A stretch of 64,000 bases of DNA from NCBI GenBank assembly GCA_964017195.1, contig OZ024895.1, positions 27,370,875 through 27,434,874 on the forward strand, written 5' to 3'. Positions 1-20,765 of the stretch are shown here, piece by piece. A program made the translations under genes and the position numbers. The first letter of the stretch is position 1. Every line of letters starts with the position of its first letter. The notes beneath the pieces were generated by a model that saw only the letters and a list, made by a program, of their open reading frames with translations, ran no database searches and was not told the origin of the DNA. The stretch is from Siderastrea radians. Lineage: Eukaryota; Cnidaria; Anthozoa; Scleractinia; Rhizangiidae.

Positions 1-841
1 TTGCATCAAAGGAAATGAAATATCAGTGAACTTCCATTTTGTAAGATATACATGAACCCATACAGGGTACAGATGTATATTGTACACGTACTGTTTCACA
101 TTGTCAATGTTCCTTTCTTTACCGGAAGCATTTCTTGTTTCTTACTGTAAATGTCTTGGTTAGCTTCAATTTCAATTTCATTCTTAATTTGGACTTCTTC
201 TTAGGTTAGAGTTATTACCTCCTAAATTTGTCATGCTGCATGTGTATGTAATACATGGAGTGTCCCTCACTTGATCCATAACTTCAGGGTTCAAAATAGC
301 AGCCGGCTGCCGGTGACAGCTGGCACCTTGGCCACCCTTGTCGGCGATTTTTCACCCAAGAATAGAACAAAATGACATCCCATCCCTTGATCGGCAAAAT
401 CAACGTCCCTGGAACGTCATAGTAAGCCTTTCATAATGCAGCCATGAAACACTTTAAAAAAATTAAATTAAAAGTAAATGTGATAGGCAGGACACGGGGT
501 AGCAGTGCCGCAGCAATTCAGTCATCTTTTAGGAACCGGGAATTTTCATTCACGATTTCTTTGTTACCAGTGCGTCATGGATCCTGTTCCACTTGGCACC
601 TTGTCGCTTTTTTTGTGTGGTTTCGCCTTCTCGTCCAATTTAATTTGCTGCAGACCAAAGGAAATGCACATTCGTGCTGAAAATCAGTGTCACTGTTAAG
701 TTGCGGCATTTATCATTTTCAAAGGCCTGATCTAATTTGTGCAACGCCAGCAAGTGACCCCGCCAATCTGCCGTCGACGAAAATTCCATGCTCAAGAGAA
801 AAATCAAGCAGTTTAATAGAAACGTCGATGGTTAAACTTCA
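1..841. other. No gene recognised; presumed intron
   Basis: No coding exon of the V-ATPase gene or any other family was recognised here. The stretch is AT-rich with only short open frames that look random. Because the V-ATPase gene on the + strand lacks its 5' exons, this is probably intron sequence of that gene, but this is inference. Confidence 0.4.
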
Positions 842-988
842 GGCCCCAGTTGTTCAAAAGTTGGATAGCGCTATCCACCGGATAAATCACTGTCCAGTGG
901 ATAAGTGTTAGGGAAACCAATTGCGTTATCCACTAGATAGAGATTTATCCGGTGGATAGCGCTATCCGACTTTTGAACAACTGGGGCC
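842..988. repeat. Foldback (MITE-like) element, GGCCCCAGTTGTTC ends
   Basis: Both ends are reverse complements for about 47 bases: the left arm begins GGCCCCAGTTGTTCAAAAGT and the right arm ends ACTTTTGAACAACTGGGGCC. Each arm contains GGATAGCGCTATCC. The spacer is about 50 bp. There is no coding capacity, so it is a short non-autonomous terminal-inverted-repeat element. Confidence 0.8.
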
Positions 989-1179
989 AGGCCCACACAG
1001 AAAAGGGCACATGCCCAAGAGACTTGCGCTATGTAGCAAAAGCAAACATCATAAAGAGAGAAGCGGAGCGAAAATTCATAGGCGCACTGACCAAGTTTCA
1101 TTATCGCCGCGTTGAATGCAACAATGATAAGTTGCGAAGAGCAAAATCTGATAAATGTAGGTCAAAGAGAGACACATCA

Positions 1180-1240
1180 ACCTCGTTTCCAGGGTCTCTC
1201 TGACAAGGGAGGCAGAGAAGAGAGACCCTGGGAACGAGGT
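1180..1240. repeat. Short hairpin element (CCTCGTT.CCAGGGTCTCTC)
   Basis: A near-perfect hairpin: CCTCGTTTCCAGGGTCTCTC at the left and its complement GAGAGACCCTGGGAACGAGG at the right. A related, more diverged copy occurs at 63283-63360, so this is a dispersed family rather than a local structure. Confidence 0.7.
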
Positions 1241-1296
1241 CACATGCCCAGTTAAACAGTAGTACAAAATTAATGTTCTACACTCTTCTTTCACTT

Positions 1297-1887
1297 GAGT
1301 GGAAAAGATTCATCGATGACATATTCTCGCTGTGGAATGTTAACAAAAAGGAGATAGAAGAGTTCATTGTCCTAGCAAACAGTCACCACCCGACCCAATT
1401 AAAATTACCGGGCTGAAATCCCAGACAAAGAAATAAACTTCCTGGATACCTCTCTTTTCAAAGGCGAAAGATTTAACAAGCAAGCAATCCTTGATATCCG
1501 CACACATTTTAAACCGACAGAAACTTTCCAGTACACTCACTTCTCTTCCTGCCACCCACCAGGGGTTAGAAAAGGGATTATCAAAGGTGAAGCCCTACGT
1601 CTTCTTAGACAAGCTCTTCAGCGAAATCTTTCGTTGAGAATATCATCCAGTTCAAAACATGCCTCCGTGCGAGAGACTACCCGAAAAGTCTAGAAGAAAG
1701 AATAACGTCCGAAGTCAAATTCAGTGAAAGGAAGTCGGCACTTCAACAAAGAGAGACAGTGCGGAAAAAAATCTGTCTTTCGTAACAACGTACCACCCAG
1801 CTGTGCCTAATTTTAAGAACATCCTTATGAGCAAATGGCACTTAATTAAAAATCAACCATTGCTAAGAAATATACAAACACATTAGC
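1297..1887 (+). pseudogene. Penelope-like element, reverse transcriptase C-terminal fragment (broken)
   Basis: The frame begins with WKRFIDDIFSLWNVNK, the catalytic DD region of a Penelope-like (PLE) reverse transcriptase, followed by LANSHHPT, FLDTSLFKGE, HFKPTETFQYTHFSSCHPPG and a terminal part with WHLIKNQPLL. The reading frame shifts near 1400 and at least twice more, so it is dead. The better preserved fragment at 55705-56421 (- strand) has the same motif order, which supports the call. The GIY-YIG domain is not attached here. It probably lies in an intron of the V-ATPase gene. Confidence 0.8.
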
Positions 1888-2148
1888 ACGAGCACATTAG
1901 CCGCATTGGCCTGTCAACACATTAGTCCATAGTTTACTTGGGATAGGTGCATGTTCATTCTATTTGACAGCCGGCTAAAAATCAGCCTTGAGAAAAAAAG
2001 CCGTCAAATTCAGGCTGAAAGCTCTGATTTTATTTTGAACTCTGATAACTCAACTGGGGTTCAGTTAGCTGAGAAATGTTACATGGACTGAATGGAATAA
2101 ATAGCATGTCCTATGCATTTGCCAAATGAAGGCATTTTATGATTTCAG

Positions 2149-10601
<8,453 letters not shown>

Positions 10602-12331
10602 AAAAACGAAATATCTTACTATGAATAAATGCTATCTCGTGCACGTTTCCATTATGGACAAGCTAATATAAGAAACGAAATGAGAAAGAAGAGAACACGC
10701 AGTATCTGGCATGCACCGTGTACAAACATTCGTTTGAGACACGTGGTTGGATTATTTTATCATATTAAGATGATTTTGAGTTTTTTGGAACTCTGTTTAT
10801 CAGCAGTCGGAGTAACAAGTCCCGTGTTTCTGAGTGTACGGGCTGCCCAATTGAAAACAAGTGCGTGAACGTATCGAAAGTTGCCGTGCCAACCTGTCAG
10901 CCAATACTGCTGGCTCAGCATATTATTGAAGAAGAAGTTGCCGATAGAAACTAACACTTGATGCCCCGACTGTACGACTGCACAGCTAAGATATTGAATT
11001 TTTGTGTGAATTTATTTTTCAGGTTTCTACGATTAGTTTTCTTATTGAAATTCTTTTAACATCGTGAAATCAAATAATCAATCGAGCCGATGTTTGGAAG
11101 AGACTCTGTCAAAGTTTTGTACGAATCAAATTTCCAATTTACCTCAGTCCTTTCGCGCACTTAGTGATCGATAGGCCATAAATAGCAGTAGTATCGAAAG
11201 TTCATTTTAGGTTGGCAAAATTGAAATTTTATTTAATAACAAGCTTCAATTGACTGATGGAAACTGTGACAAAGAATAATTTATTGGATGAGATACAGTA
11301 ATTTAGTTTAAGCCTCAATTTTAGTGACGAATGTATGGCAGTGTGGCAAAATATAGAGTTGCCATACAGTCATACGAAAGTCTGACTAATTTTGCAATTC
11401 ATAGTTTTGACCCGTACCTCAAACTTCGTTTGGAGAGTTTCAAAACTATTAGCAACCGATGCCTTTGTTCTGCCCTTTTTGTTGTCCTCAGTTGATGAAT
11501 CTTTTCTGTCTTACACAAAAGTAATTTACAGCCCACTCCGCTCAAGGGAAAACTTGGAAGTAGATCCGACTCCTTGTTTGGGAGGGATTTCCATAGAGGA
11601 CGAAACTGCAACGGGTACTAGCACTACATATCTGCCTCATTGAGGTGTCTGTCTGTTAGAGGAAGACGACACTAAGGGGCCACAGTAGAGAACTGTCCAT
11701 CTTGGGAAGCGATAAGCTGAGTAAAGGACAGAAACACATTATGTATTGCAGGACTACCGCTACATGGCCGTGTTAGAGAACAGCCCATCTTAGAGGGAGT
11801 TGATTGTATTTCCTATTGATAAAAGTAAGGAAATCACGGCGTCAGAGATCGTCCTATATGTAAACTTCTTGTGTACCATGATAATCAACATATAAATCTC
11901 TTTCTTTTGATGCCAGTTTAGCTCACCATTCTATTAATCCGTGATCCTTGTGGCTCAGTTTGCTTTGCTGGGGCGCGAAGTAATTTGATATAAATGTCAT
12001 GCTGAATACTAACAGAGTGGTCAGATTTTGTAACCATATGGAAATAGTGTTGAGGTAGATTAGTGGTAACATTTATTACCCGGCATAAAAGCTATTCATT
12101 GCGAGTATAGGATATTTGAATTGTGATTACGGTCAGTATTTTAAAGTAAAATTAATTCAAAAATTATTACAGTCGGCATTTAATCATACTTTGAAGGCAA
12201 ACCGCAACGAATCCATCCCATACAAACTTAGCGTATTCCATATACCGTGAATATCTACGGGCAGAAGTGTTGACTTACATAGAGTGGTGTTTAGTGAAGT
12301 ATCCTAAAACCAGAATCAATTTTACTACTCT
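10602..12331. other. V-ATPase 3' UTR and intergenic DNA
   Basis: AATAAA at 10624 lies 23 bases after the stop codon and may be the proximal polyadenylation signal. The rest, to 12331, contains only short frames without recognisable family. Nothing else is seen. Confidence 0.5.
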
Positions 12332-12563
12332 GGTCCCGGTTGTTAAAACCATGGTTAAGTTAACCTTGGATTAGCGTCAATTTTGAATTTGCTTTTATTG
12401 CTTCTTGTAAATTATCGCTTTGCAATTTGACTTTGGGCTGCCCTAGAACTGCCACTAAAAACTAGCGGTGGAAACGCTTTCAAACAAGAGATACAAAATC
12501 CTTGGGCAACTTTAATCCCGGGTTAGCCGGGATTATCACCTTCTTTCGAACAACCGTGCCCCG
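12332..12563. repeat. MITE-like element, family with GGYCCGGTTGTT ends, copy 2
   Basis: Starts GGTCCCGGTTGTT and ends AACAACCGTGCCCC. Its internal sequence parallels the copy at 7976-8215 (GGATTAGCGT, AACAAGAGAT, CTTTAATCCCGGG). Non-coding. Confidence 0.7.
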
Positions 12564-13899
12564 GACAACAGATGCATTGTAAATCAACGGCACATACACA
12601 AACCTCCCAAAGAATTGGATTTTGCTCGAAAACACAGTCAAGTGCTTGCGCTTGAAAGGATTCCGCTCCATAGGAAGACAGCGTTAACTGGCCAGGCGAA
12701 GAGTATGACGGTATCGATTACCGGTACTGCTGGCGAGTTATTGAAATTTTTAGGGATAATTAAATATCGATGATATCGAGTATTTGGTATCGATATCGGC
12801 GCAACTGTAAAAGCGACTTGATATCGACAGAACTGAAAACCGCTCTATTGAAAAAGATGACAGCTAAATAATTTTGGCAGTCAGATCTATCTATTCTATT
12901 TTGAGTCTCACAAACTATCATCTCCTATAAGCGACCGCCTTTTCTTGATCTCGAGAGTGGCCGCTGAGGAGTTATTTAGCTGCATTGCATTTTAGGGCCC
13001 GATTACAAGGAGGATTAGTCAGCCCGGGCTGAAATTACATGTGGCAGTTTAAATTTTGACGCGTCAAATCACTGTGATTTCAACGCCAACTTACGCCAAA
13101 ACCAATGCCAAGGTGGTCTCAGGCGCCATTCGACGCCATCTTGATTATAAAGTTTCCCACCTAATTCAATTTCCAATAAACCAAATCTCAGCCCTCCAAC
13201 AAATCTGATCGGGTGCTTAGAAGGGTTGTTACCATTGAGGGGGTCTATTGCCTAGACAGTAAAATAACATGAAGGTTTTGTGAGGAAAAATGCAATGGGA
13301 TTTTGTCCTGTTTTTTTTCACAACTAGAATATGTCTTTTATGATGTGCTATATTTATTTTGAATTTCAATTTTGTCGTCAGCTGTCTTGTTTGAGTCGGC
13401 AGATCAGGTTCTATAGTCAGGTAGCCAGGGCCTTGTTTGAAAACATGAAAGCCAGCCAAAGTGCGGTCAAAATAATAACACATTTTCGTAGCGAAGCAAT
13501 TGCAAGTTTTTCACAAAATTAACGAATCTTGCATTTTTCGGGGATTCTCAAAGTTCTTAAGGTTTTCTCTCTCGTAGAAAACTTTTAACAATTTAGTAAT
13601 TTCTAACTTCTTCTAAATTGTTTCTAGTTAATTTTGTCTGGAAATCAGCAGACCTTCAGTTTAGCCAATCTTCACCTCGCAATTCATTCCATTCCGTTTG
13701 AGACACTTAAAAAATTCATAACAGTCTCGATAATATGTGGTACAACTTGATTACCTAGTATATGAACGGACATTTTCTCATCTTTTCTAAGTTAGTGTTT
13801 TCTTTTTAGAATTAAACTAGCTAGTCTTTTTATTCTTTTTAAGTCATTTTTAGTGTTTTACTCTCTTATTGATCTTTTATCTTTTATTATGTACATATT
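12564..13899. other. No gene recognised
   Basis: AT-rich sequence with short open frames of random appearance. A run of ATCGAT/ATATCGA words occurs at 12710-12830. No conserved protein, RNA gene or transposon end was recognised. Confidence 0.4.
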
Positions 13900-14027
13900 G
13901 TAACGTTTTTATATAGATGTGTAATTTTAAAAAACTTGTTAAGCGCTATTGGATAGCGATAGAAATAGCGCTATATAAATAAAGTATTATTATTATTATT
14001 ATTATTATTGTTATTATTATTATTAAG
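13900..14027 (+). repeat. Retroposon 3' tail with (ATT)n microsatellite
   Basis: The segment GTTAAGCGCTATTGGATAGC and GCGCTATATAAATAAAGT is directly followed by an (ATT/TTA)n run at 13985-14027. A unique 3' end followed by a simple-repeat tail is typical of LINE/SINE retroposon insertions. The upstream body was not classified. Confidence 0.5.
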
Positions 14028-14300
14028 ATCATTGTAATTTCGGCCAGCGTTTGTGATAAAAACGTGAGATTTCTGTAGATATAGGGTGAAATGGCCGCAT
14101 GTCATCTTCAGGGTAAGTACAACTGATTTCTTTACGATTTCAATTATACCTGTCGCAACAAATAGCAATTCGTTGCCAATTGGGATTAAATTTTAATTGA
14201 TTGGCGTTCTCGAAATCAGTGCGAGAATTAAAGAAATTGCCTTTTTGATAATTCATACAATGTTATTAGATTTCTTAAGTATCAACTAGATTATATTCAA

Positions 14301-14413
14301 CAATTATTCTACTCGGGCTTGCTGGATATCGAATGATAGCTAACCAACGAGGCGCGTAGCGCCGAGTCGGTTTATAATCATTTGATATCCAGCAAGCCCG
14401 AGTAGAATAATTG
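14301..14413. repeat. Foldback element
   Basis: CAATTATTCTACTCGGGCTT at the left is the reverse complement of the right end AAGCCCGAGTAGAATAATTG. The arm is about 37 bp and continues through GCTGGATATC. The loop contains GAGGCGCGTAGCGCC. Non-coding MITE-like hairpin. Confidence 0.75.
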
Positions 14414-17400
14414 TTTTATTAAAAACTTAACTACTATTAAAAAAAAAAACCAAGAAAGAAGGTAAAAACTGAGAAAAGAAATTTAAACGGAACAAGAATC
14501 GATCACATGACTGAACGAAAAAGGCGCCAAAACCTTGCGAAGTGTTGCAGCGTTTCATTGCAAAGCTGAATGAATCAATGACAACTGCTCGAAAGTGAAC
14601 AAAGTAGCACAAGTTTGGAAAAAAATTATTGTTGGCTGTGAAATATGGTACATATTTGATTTTTCCTGAACCATTGTTGTAATCATTGTTCAAAGCGGAT
14701 TGAAGCTGTACAATTTCACCATATTAGCTGCTGGAGTTGAAATTGAACAAGGTTGTAATCTGTTTGCACAACGGAGCCATCATGTGCGTGTTTGATCGAA
14801 CTGAAGACAGAACAAATTTGAACTTCAAGAGGTAATTTCTATGAAGCTCAGAAGCTAGGTGACTGTAGCGAGGAACATTAGAATTCACCATCATAGTTTG
14901 TTGAACGCAAAGCGCAGAATGCAGTTGTTCTCGGTTTAGAGGTTGCGGACGGAATGATAAAAACAACATTCAAACAACTGGAAAAGCGATTCAATTCCGA
15001 TTACATGGCATCCGATTTCTATCTGAGCATTTCGACCTGTTGGAACAGAGAGCTACAAGAGTGCAGGTAAACCAGTGTAAATTTTGCGTGTTAAAGCCGA
15101 AAAAAATCTCGCCCTTCCTTCCTTCTTGGTAGTTTGCAGCTGTATTTTTTTTTAGCACTTGTTTAGACTGCTTCATGATTTTCGACCGACTTGCCTTGAA
15201 TGTGTGATAGTTTTTATTAAATGCTCCTGCCCCATTTCACTTTAATTTATGTCTTGTCTTGATATTTCGAAGTGGAAAGCCTTCCTAATAAAACCTACCG
15301 TTTGTTCAATTTCAATGATCGACGTGACCATCGATGAAAGAAATTTTAAAATTGTAAACACAACGCTTAATGCTTAAATTTCTATTTCTGCACAGTTTCT
15401 TCGAACAGTTTTGACTTCTGTTAGACGACGCTGTTGGTGATGCTTGTTGGTGACGCTGTTGGAATTTCTACTTAATTTAAATTCGCTGCCAAGTGATTTT
15501 TCTCGTCCACCTGTATCGCCGGGTTGCTTGCGAGAAAAAACTTTTAGCAGCTCACTTTGTTGTTGAGTGCTCATTGACCATATTTGGTCGCAGCAGGTAT
15601 CTGAGCCTATAGCCTAGCTCCGTTCAGCCAATCAAAATGCTAGAAATCCAATATGCTTAGTCCAGTTTTTAATAATTAGCTGTTCCTGTGATAAAAACTG
15701 TCAAGACCTGATATTGACTAACAATAGAAAATACATGTTAATCAGGTAAGTTTTCGTTATTGTTTGAAAGGGAATTCTGAAAAAATGGTCATGTAATTAA
15801 TGTGGAATAATGTAATGTGGAAGCCGTTGAACTAAAGCAAAAAACAACTGGAGGTTGAAGTTCGATTGAAGTGCTATGAGGGAAGAAATTGCCAATTGGA
15901 AGTACTAAACTCCAGTAGAAAGGTGGGCAATTGTAAAGCGAGGACTATTTGTAAAAGGCAAAAGGGTACTGCTTATTTTTCCTAACCAAAGTGGCATCGT
16001 CTTTCGTGCTGGAAGAGGTGAACACATTTCCTTCACATGATAAAGCTCGCAGGGAGCGGTTGGTTCGGTTCAGGAATGCTATTAAGTTTTCTATTCGTTG
16101 ATTCAAGACCCTCGAAGGGGGACGTGAGGTAAAAGGAAATGTTACCACTGAAAACATTAGGAACAAAGCGTAAACAATGAAGTAAAATGGATTTTGCAAC
16201 AGCAAACAAGATTCAATCGGGTAAGTAGTAATTTGGTGATGAACGCTCGATCCGCCTGAGACAGAGGAGGTTTTGAATTGAGAGTTCAGTGAAGGAAGGG
16301 TGGTAGCGAGGAGAGGCAAAAGATAGGAAAATTTTGCTCAAACACGCAACAAGAAATAAAGTCTTTGGCTTCAACTGCCTTTCAACCATGAGAGAGGCAA
16401 AGGTTCTCTTTCTTTGTACTATTCGAACCCTCCAGCAATTAGCTGTTAAGTGGCGGAAAGCTTAGTCCAGTGTTGAACTAGTTTTTCGCCGCGGGTCACA
16501 AATCAAGAGAAAAAAGCGAGAACGGTCGTAATACATATACAGCTTGGTACCAAAAGCCGAGGGAGGTTAATAAGATGTATATATATTATAAACATGATAC
16601 CGTGGATGTCATTGCCACGCGAAAACAGTTTGATCATTATTCAACTCGGCATAGAGCTTTGTTGTTGAAAGATAGCTTAAATCACTTGATTTTTAAAGAG
16701 GCATAGTCACGCTATTTTAGTTCACTTTAAAAATCAAAAATATGTCTTCACATCAATGAACGCTCACAAATAATGGTCCAGTTTTGTTACCAAAGACTAT
16801 ATCACTTCATTGAAACTATTTTCTGTCGTCTGTTGCTACGGATGGTACGGATGGAAATGGATTGCACGTTGAAAAAATTACGCTAAAGTTTTCGAATTCT
16901 TTCAGCGTGTCGACATTTAATCGATATTAAATGGTCATGGTTTGGTTTCTCTTAATGAAATTAAGTTACTATGTTCCTTTAAATTTTCAAACACAATGTT
17001 GGGCATGGATAAAGTTAGCTGCCGATAATTTTAGCAGAGTTTTGACCAAAAATCTGCGAAATCCTCGTGACTTTACCCCTTTAATGATGGACCATACAAA
17101 GTAAATGGGGAAAACATTAGGAAATATCAAGGATTAGAATTTTTTAGAAATTTTCGTTATCATATGGAGTAAATAGTGTCGTGTATTGTTGATCGTTTAT
17201 ATCAAATCCTCAACTCTCCGAGTTAAACCGCGAGGCAAGCAATGCTTGTTTCCTGGACGCTCTCTCCCTGCTAGAAGAACGTGTAGCGTTACTGCTTCAG
17301 ATATCGACTGTCTGAAAGCCTCCTTTCCTGCAAAGCAGCCAAGACGGCGACAATCACTGCTGTCGTTCAAACATCACTCAGTGCCTGAACGTCCTAGGTC

Positions 17401-17639
17401 AATCCGGAACGCATGGTTCGCATGTTGACGCTTGCGATCAGAAGAACTGGAGTTTTTTCATTCCTTTTTTGATTGCCTGATCTGTGTTTAACTACGTGCT
17501 TGTTGCGCATGGGAACTTTACGCTTCAGCTCTAGGTCTGGGTAGAGTGTGTGGAGACCTTGAGGTGCCCAGACAAAAGGCCCCCCTATCGGGTTTATTGA
17601 TTGCATTTAGACAACCTGAGTTCTGAGTTCAATGTAGTT
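14414..17639. other. No gene recognised
   Basis: Several minus-strand frames of 60-124 codons occur between 14427 and 16319, but none shows a known motif, start context or codon pattern that separates it from chance. A hydrophobic stretch in the 15945-16319 frame was considered and not accepted. The region is probably intergenic repeat debris. Confidence 0.35.
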
Positions 17640-18200
17640 GTGACCTCGCAAACAGATGACCACCTCCAACAGCTGATTAGCAGATTTATCCAAGCTTGAA
17701 GGGAATGTAGACTCACAATCAGCATCAAGAAGACAAAGTTTATGGGCGAGGACAGTACCTCCTGTCATTCGACGCTGAAATTGACAATAATATTACAAAA
17801 GTCGACGATCCCATGTCCAGACTGGGCGAGAGCGCGTGTATCAGGCATGCGTCCTCAGTACCTAGTCATCTGGCAGCGGAACCCCGGACGACTAACGGGT
17901 AAGAGAAGCAAATGGAAAGTTTCCATCTCCTTGGCCTACGGCGTATTCTTTGGTATTTCATGGCGGCGCAAAGATAACAGCTCCTGCGATGTCTCGGACA
18001 TGTCCATCGGATGGAGGACAGTCTCAATTTCACAGACCCCTTGTACGGTGGGCGGGCAGCAAGATCCCAACCCGCTGGTCTTCCACGTCCATTGCTGCAA
18101 TTCAAGGACGTGTGTAAGCTGGAGGTGCCGTTGACCAGTATCGACACAGGCGTTTGGAACACTAACATCTTGGGCACTGAAGACAAGCGATCAGAGTGTT
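17640..18200 (+). pseudogene. LINE (non-LTR) ORF2 C-terminal fossil
   Basis: The frame near 17640-17760 resembles an RT thumb/connection (TSQTDDHLQQLISRFIQ then SIKKTKFM). The frame near 17985-18180 resembles the C-terminal LGHVHRMED...LYGGRAARSQPAGLPRP...FKDVCK block of CR1/RTE-like ORF2 proteins in marine invertebrates. It is split over frames and carries stops. The short block identities are seen directly; the family assignment is inference. Confidence 0.6.
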
Positions 18201-19108
18201 TCCAACAAGGGTGGCAAACACTGCCACACCACAGAGTCGGGACTGCTAAGCCACTCCAGGAACCACTCCTAACAAGAATGAACATAGCACTTTCTTTCTG
18301 TCCCTCGAGACAAAAAGAAGCCTAATACTACTAGTCAGGATGTGTGTCCACAAAAACTAAAGACCTTTAGCAGTGCTCGGTGGTGCTGAAATCTGGAAAT
18401 CTTGTCCAGTTTAGAGTTTATGGTTTAACCGAGTCAAATCTGAGTCCAAGTCAAAATGCCGAGTCACCTATCAAAAGCGGAAAAAAATACTGTAGAATTC
18501 CGAAAATATGAGGTGGCCTATAGGAAATCGTATCGAATTTAGGCCTCGAAGAGTGATAACGTCATCAGAATGGAATGTAAGTGAAAAAGGTGAGCCGTTG
18601 TACCGCAGTAACACCGGAAGTGGACCGCCGTGCCCGCGCGTGCTGGCAGCAACAGCTGCGGCACGGCGGCGGCATGGGGTTAATGCTTCTTTTCCTGGAA
18701 AAAACTCAAGATGGCCGCGAGCTTTCTTCTCGTAAATCACACACGAGTTTTCGTCTCGCTCGTCTCACAGCTTTTTAGTCAACACATCATGAACTCTGAA
18801 TATATAGATATATATCTACATAGAGAGAGAGCAAACAAATAAGAATGAATGTTCTCTCCGGTAGTGAAAAAGGTTTTTTCACGAGAACGTGAAAAAACGC
18901 AAGCTGTAAAGAACCGCTTCGGTTCTCAAAGTTATTTTTTTGAGGTGACAAAAATAGATCAATTTCAAAACAAACCAGCAAACAGAGAGTACTTTCATCT
19001 GAAGTTTGTTGTTGTTGTTGCAAATATGCCAAGAAAATGAAAGTTTTTTTAGCCGGAAGAAAAAACGAAGCTATCGAAACATGGATCACGGCATCCTTCT
19101 GTCGTTAG
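18201..19108. other. No gene recognised; GC-rich patch
   Basis: A GC-rich patch lies around 18590-18730, with CAAGATGGCCGCGAGC (a YY1-like start-region word) at about 18706. A short frame starts at that ATG and ends within 45 codons, so no gene is called. A hairpin GTGAAAAAGG...CACGAGAACGTGAAAAAAC is at about 18865-18897. Confidence 0.35.
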
Positions 19109-19220
19109 TGTCACAGTATGTGTCACGTGACTCGCTCTAGCACGTGCTTTTATGTAAATGAGGAGCTCTCACCGAGCCGCCATGTTAATCGACTGAAATA
19201 AACCTTGTGAAAGTATAATA
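19109..19220 (+). repeat. 5' LTR of the gypsy element
   Basis: 112 bp, beginning TGTCACAGTATG and ending AAAGTATAATA. It contains TCACGTGA-like E-box words and AATAAA (near 19196) that can serve as polyadenylation signal. It matches 23780-23891 almost perfectly. Confidence 0.93.
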
Positions 19221-19329
19221 TGGTTGTCAGAAGCAGGTTTCGTGACTAAAAGGTCCGAAGACACGCAAGCAAGAAACTGTAAGTTATCCTTAGCTAATTT
19301 AGCGAAGAGTTGGACGGAAGCGAGGAGAA

Positions 19330-20754
19330 ATGAGCGATTTAATCGGCTTCGAATTACCGAAAATCGATTGGACTCCAGGTCCCGATTTAGCTCAAAGGTT
19401 GAAACGCTTCCAACAAAAGTGTGAATTACTCTTCGATGGCCCTCTAAAACCAAGGACTGACGAACAGAAATGTAAATACTTACTCCTATGGACGGGAGAT
19501 CATGGACTAGATCTGTACAATACATGGAACTTGAGCGAGGAACAGCAAAAGAGCTTAGAAGAATACTGGAAGCGTCTGGAGGAACACGTGAAACCCCAGT
19601 CAAATTACATATTAAATCGCTTTTACCTCCGAAGCTTGAAACAAAACAACCGTCCCCTAGACGAATTTCTTACTGAAGCGAAACTGTTGATCCAAAATAG
19701 TGGGTACTCAACAGACATGCATGATGAATTACTGCGTGATGCTCTTGTTTTCGGAGTGGACTCAGACACTGTACGAAAGAAATGTATTGCTGAAGGCAAT
19801 AAACTAACCCTCCAGAAAGCTAGAGAAATTGCACGCACAGAAGAAGCCACTAAAATGCAGTTAGAAGCCATGGCAAACCACAGTCAAATCAACCTCCTCA
19901 ACAAAAAAGATTTCAGCAAGGGTAAAACCCAGCCACGAAACAAACCATCAAAAGGGCATAAAGGCCACAAAGGGAAAGAACAAAGACAAACTGACAAACC
20001 CAAACCTGAATGTGGGAGGTGTGGTGGTAGACCACATGATAAATTGCAGAAATGTCCAGTAATCAATTCAAAGTGTTATAATTGCCATTAAGTTGGATAC
20101 TACCAAAACATGTGCTTTAAAACAAAACCTTCAGGTGTAAACACACTTCATGGTGAAAGCAGTAACCCAGCGGAATCTGACCTGGATGACAGAGTTTTCT
20201 TAGGAACATTGACTGCAGAACACTGTTCAGACACAAATGATTGCACAGGTGAAATTGACAACGTCCAGTCACACCAAGACCATACCAAAGCATTGATTGA
20301 AATGCAGCTAACCGCAAAGCCAACCCACAGGCACACCACACCGATAGTATGCAAACTTGACACAGGTGCAGAGATGAATGTAATCTCCAAGCAAGACTGT
20401 GAGAAAGTGGCAACAGACCCCAGACAAAGGCAACTTGGTCCACCACAGTGTAAGATTACCACTTATGGAGGACACAATATAAGGAACCTTGGCTCTTGTC
20501 AGTTGTACGTACATCACAGAGGAGACATAAGGGCAGTCACCTTCGAGGCTACCGAAGTCCCTAGTGCAGCAATGTTGGGATGCAAAACTTGCAGCGACTT
20601 AGAACTTGTTCAATTTAACTGCAACCTTACACAGACACTGGAGAGCAACAAAGCTACCAAGTCCCCACCCGGAACCAGCCGAATGACAAACCACACACAC
20701 CGCTCACCAAAGAGAATCTCCTCACTGACTTCCAAGACCGTTTTGAAGGGCTAG
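19330..20754 (+). pseudogene. Gypsy Gag and aspartic protease, interrupted by one stop
   Basis: One continuous frame. Residues 1-180 are a retrotransposon capsid-like Gag (start MSDLIGFELPKIDWTPGPDL, then YWKRLEEHVKPQSN and a basic linker). The nucleocapsid zinc-knuckle region follows (CGRCGGRPH and CYNCH). A TAA at 20089-20091 falls inside the second knuckle, between CYNCH and VGYYQNMC. The frame continues after it into a retropepsin-like protease with catalytic DTGAE at 20359. The frame ends at 20754; the RT lies in another frame, so a frame change near 20660-20700 separates protease from polymerase. Whether that change is programmed or a mutation cannot be decided here. Confidence 0.85.
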
Positions 20755-20765
20755 GAGAGTTCCAC

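Noticed and set aside
871..1101. Minus-strand open frame
   Set aside because: It runs through a foldback element and has no protein family; a shadow of the repeat.
15945..16319. Minus-strand 124-codon frame with a hydrophobic stretch, possible receptor fragment
   Set aside because: No family motif, no splice structure, AT-biased composition; could be chance.
17866..18285. Minus-strand 139-codon frame
   Set aside because: Antisense shadow of the LINE fossil on the + strand.
18700..18840. Possible promoter and first exon (AAGATGGCCGCGAG)
   Set aside because: The frame from this ATG ends after about 45 codons and no downstream exon joins; kept only as a remark.
18787..19089. Minus-strand frame with a Gln run
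   Set aside because: The Gln run is a (TTG)n microsatellite read in reverse; the rest has no known motif.
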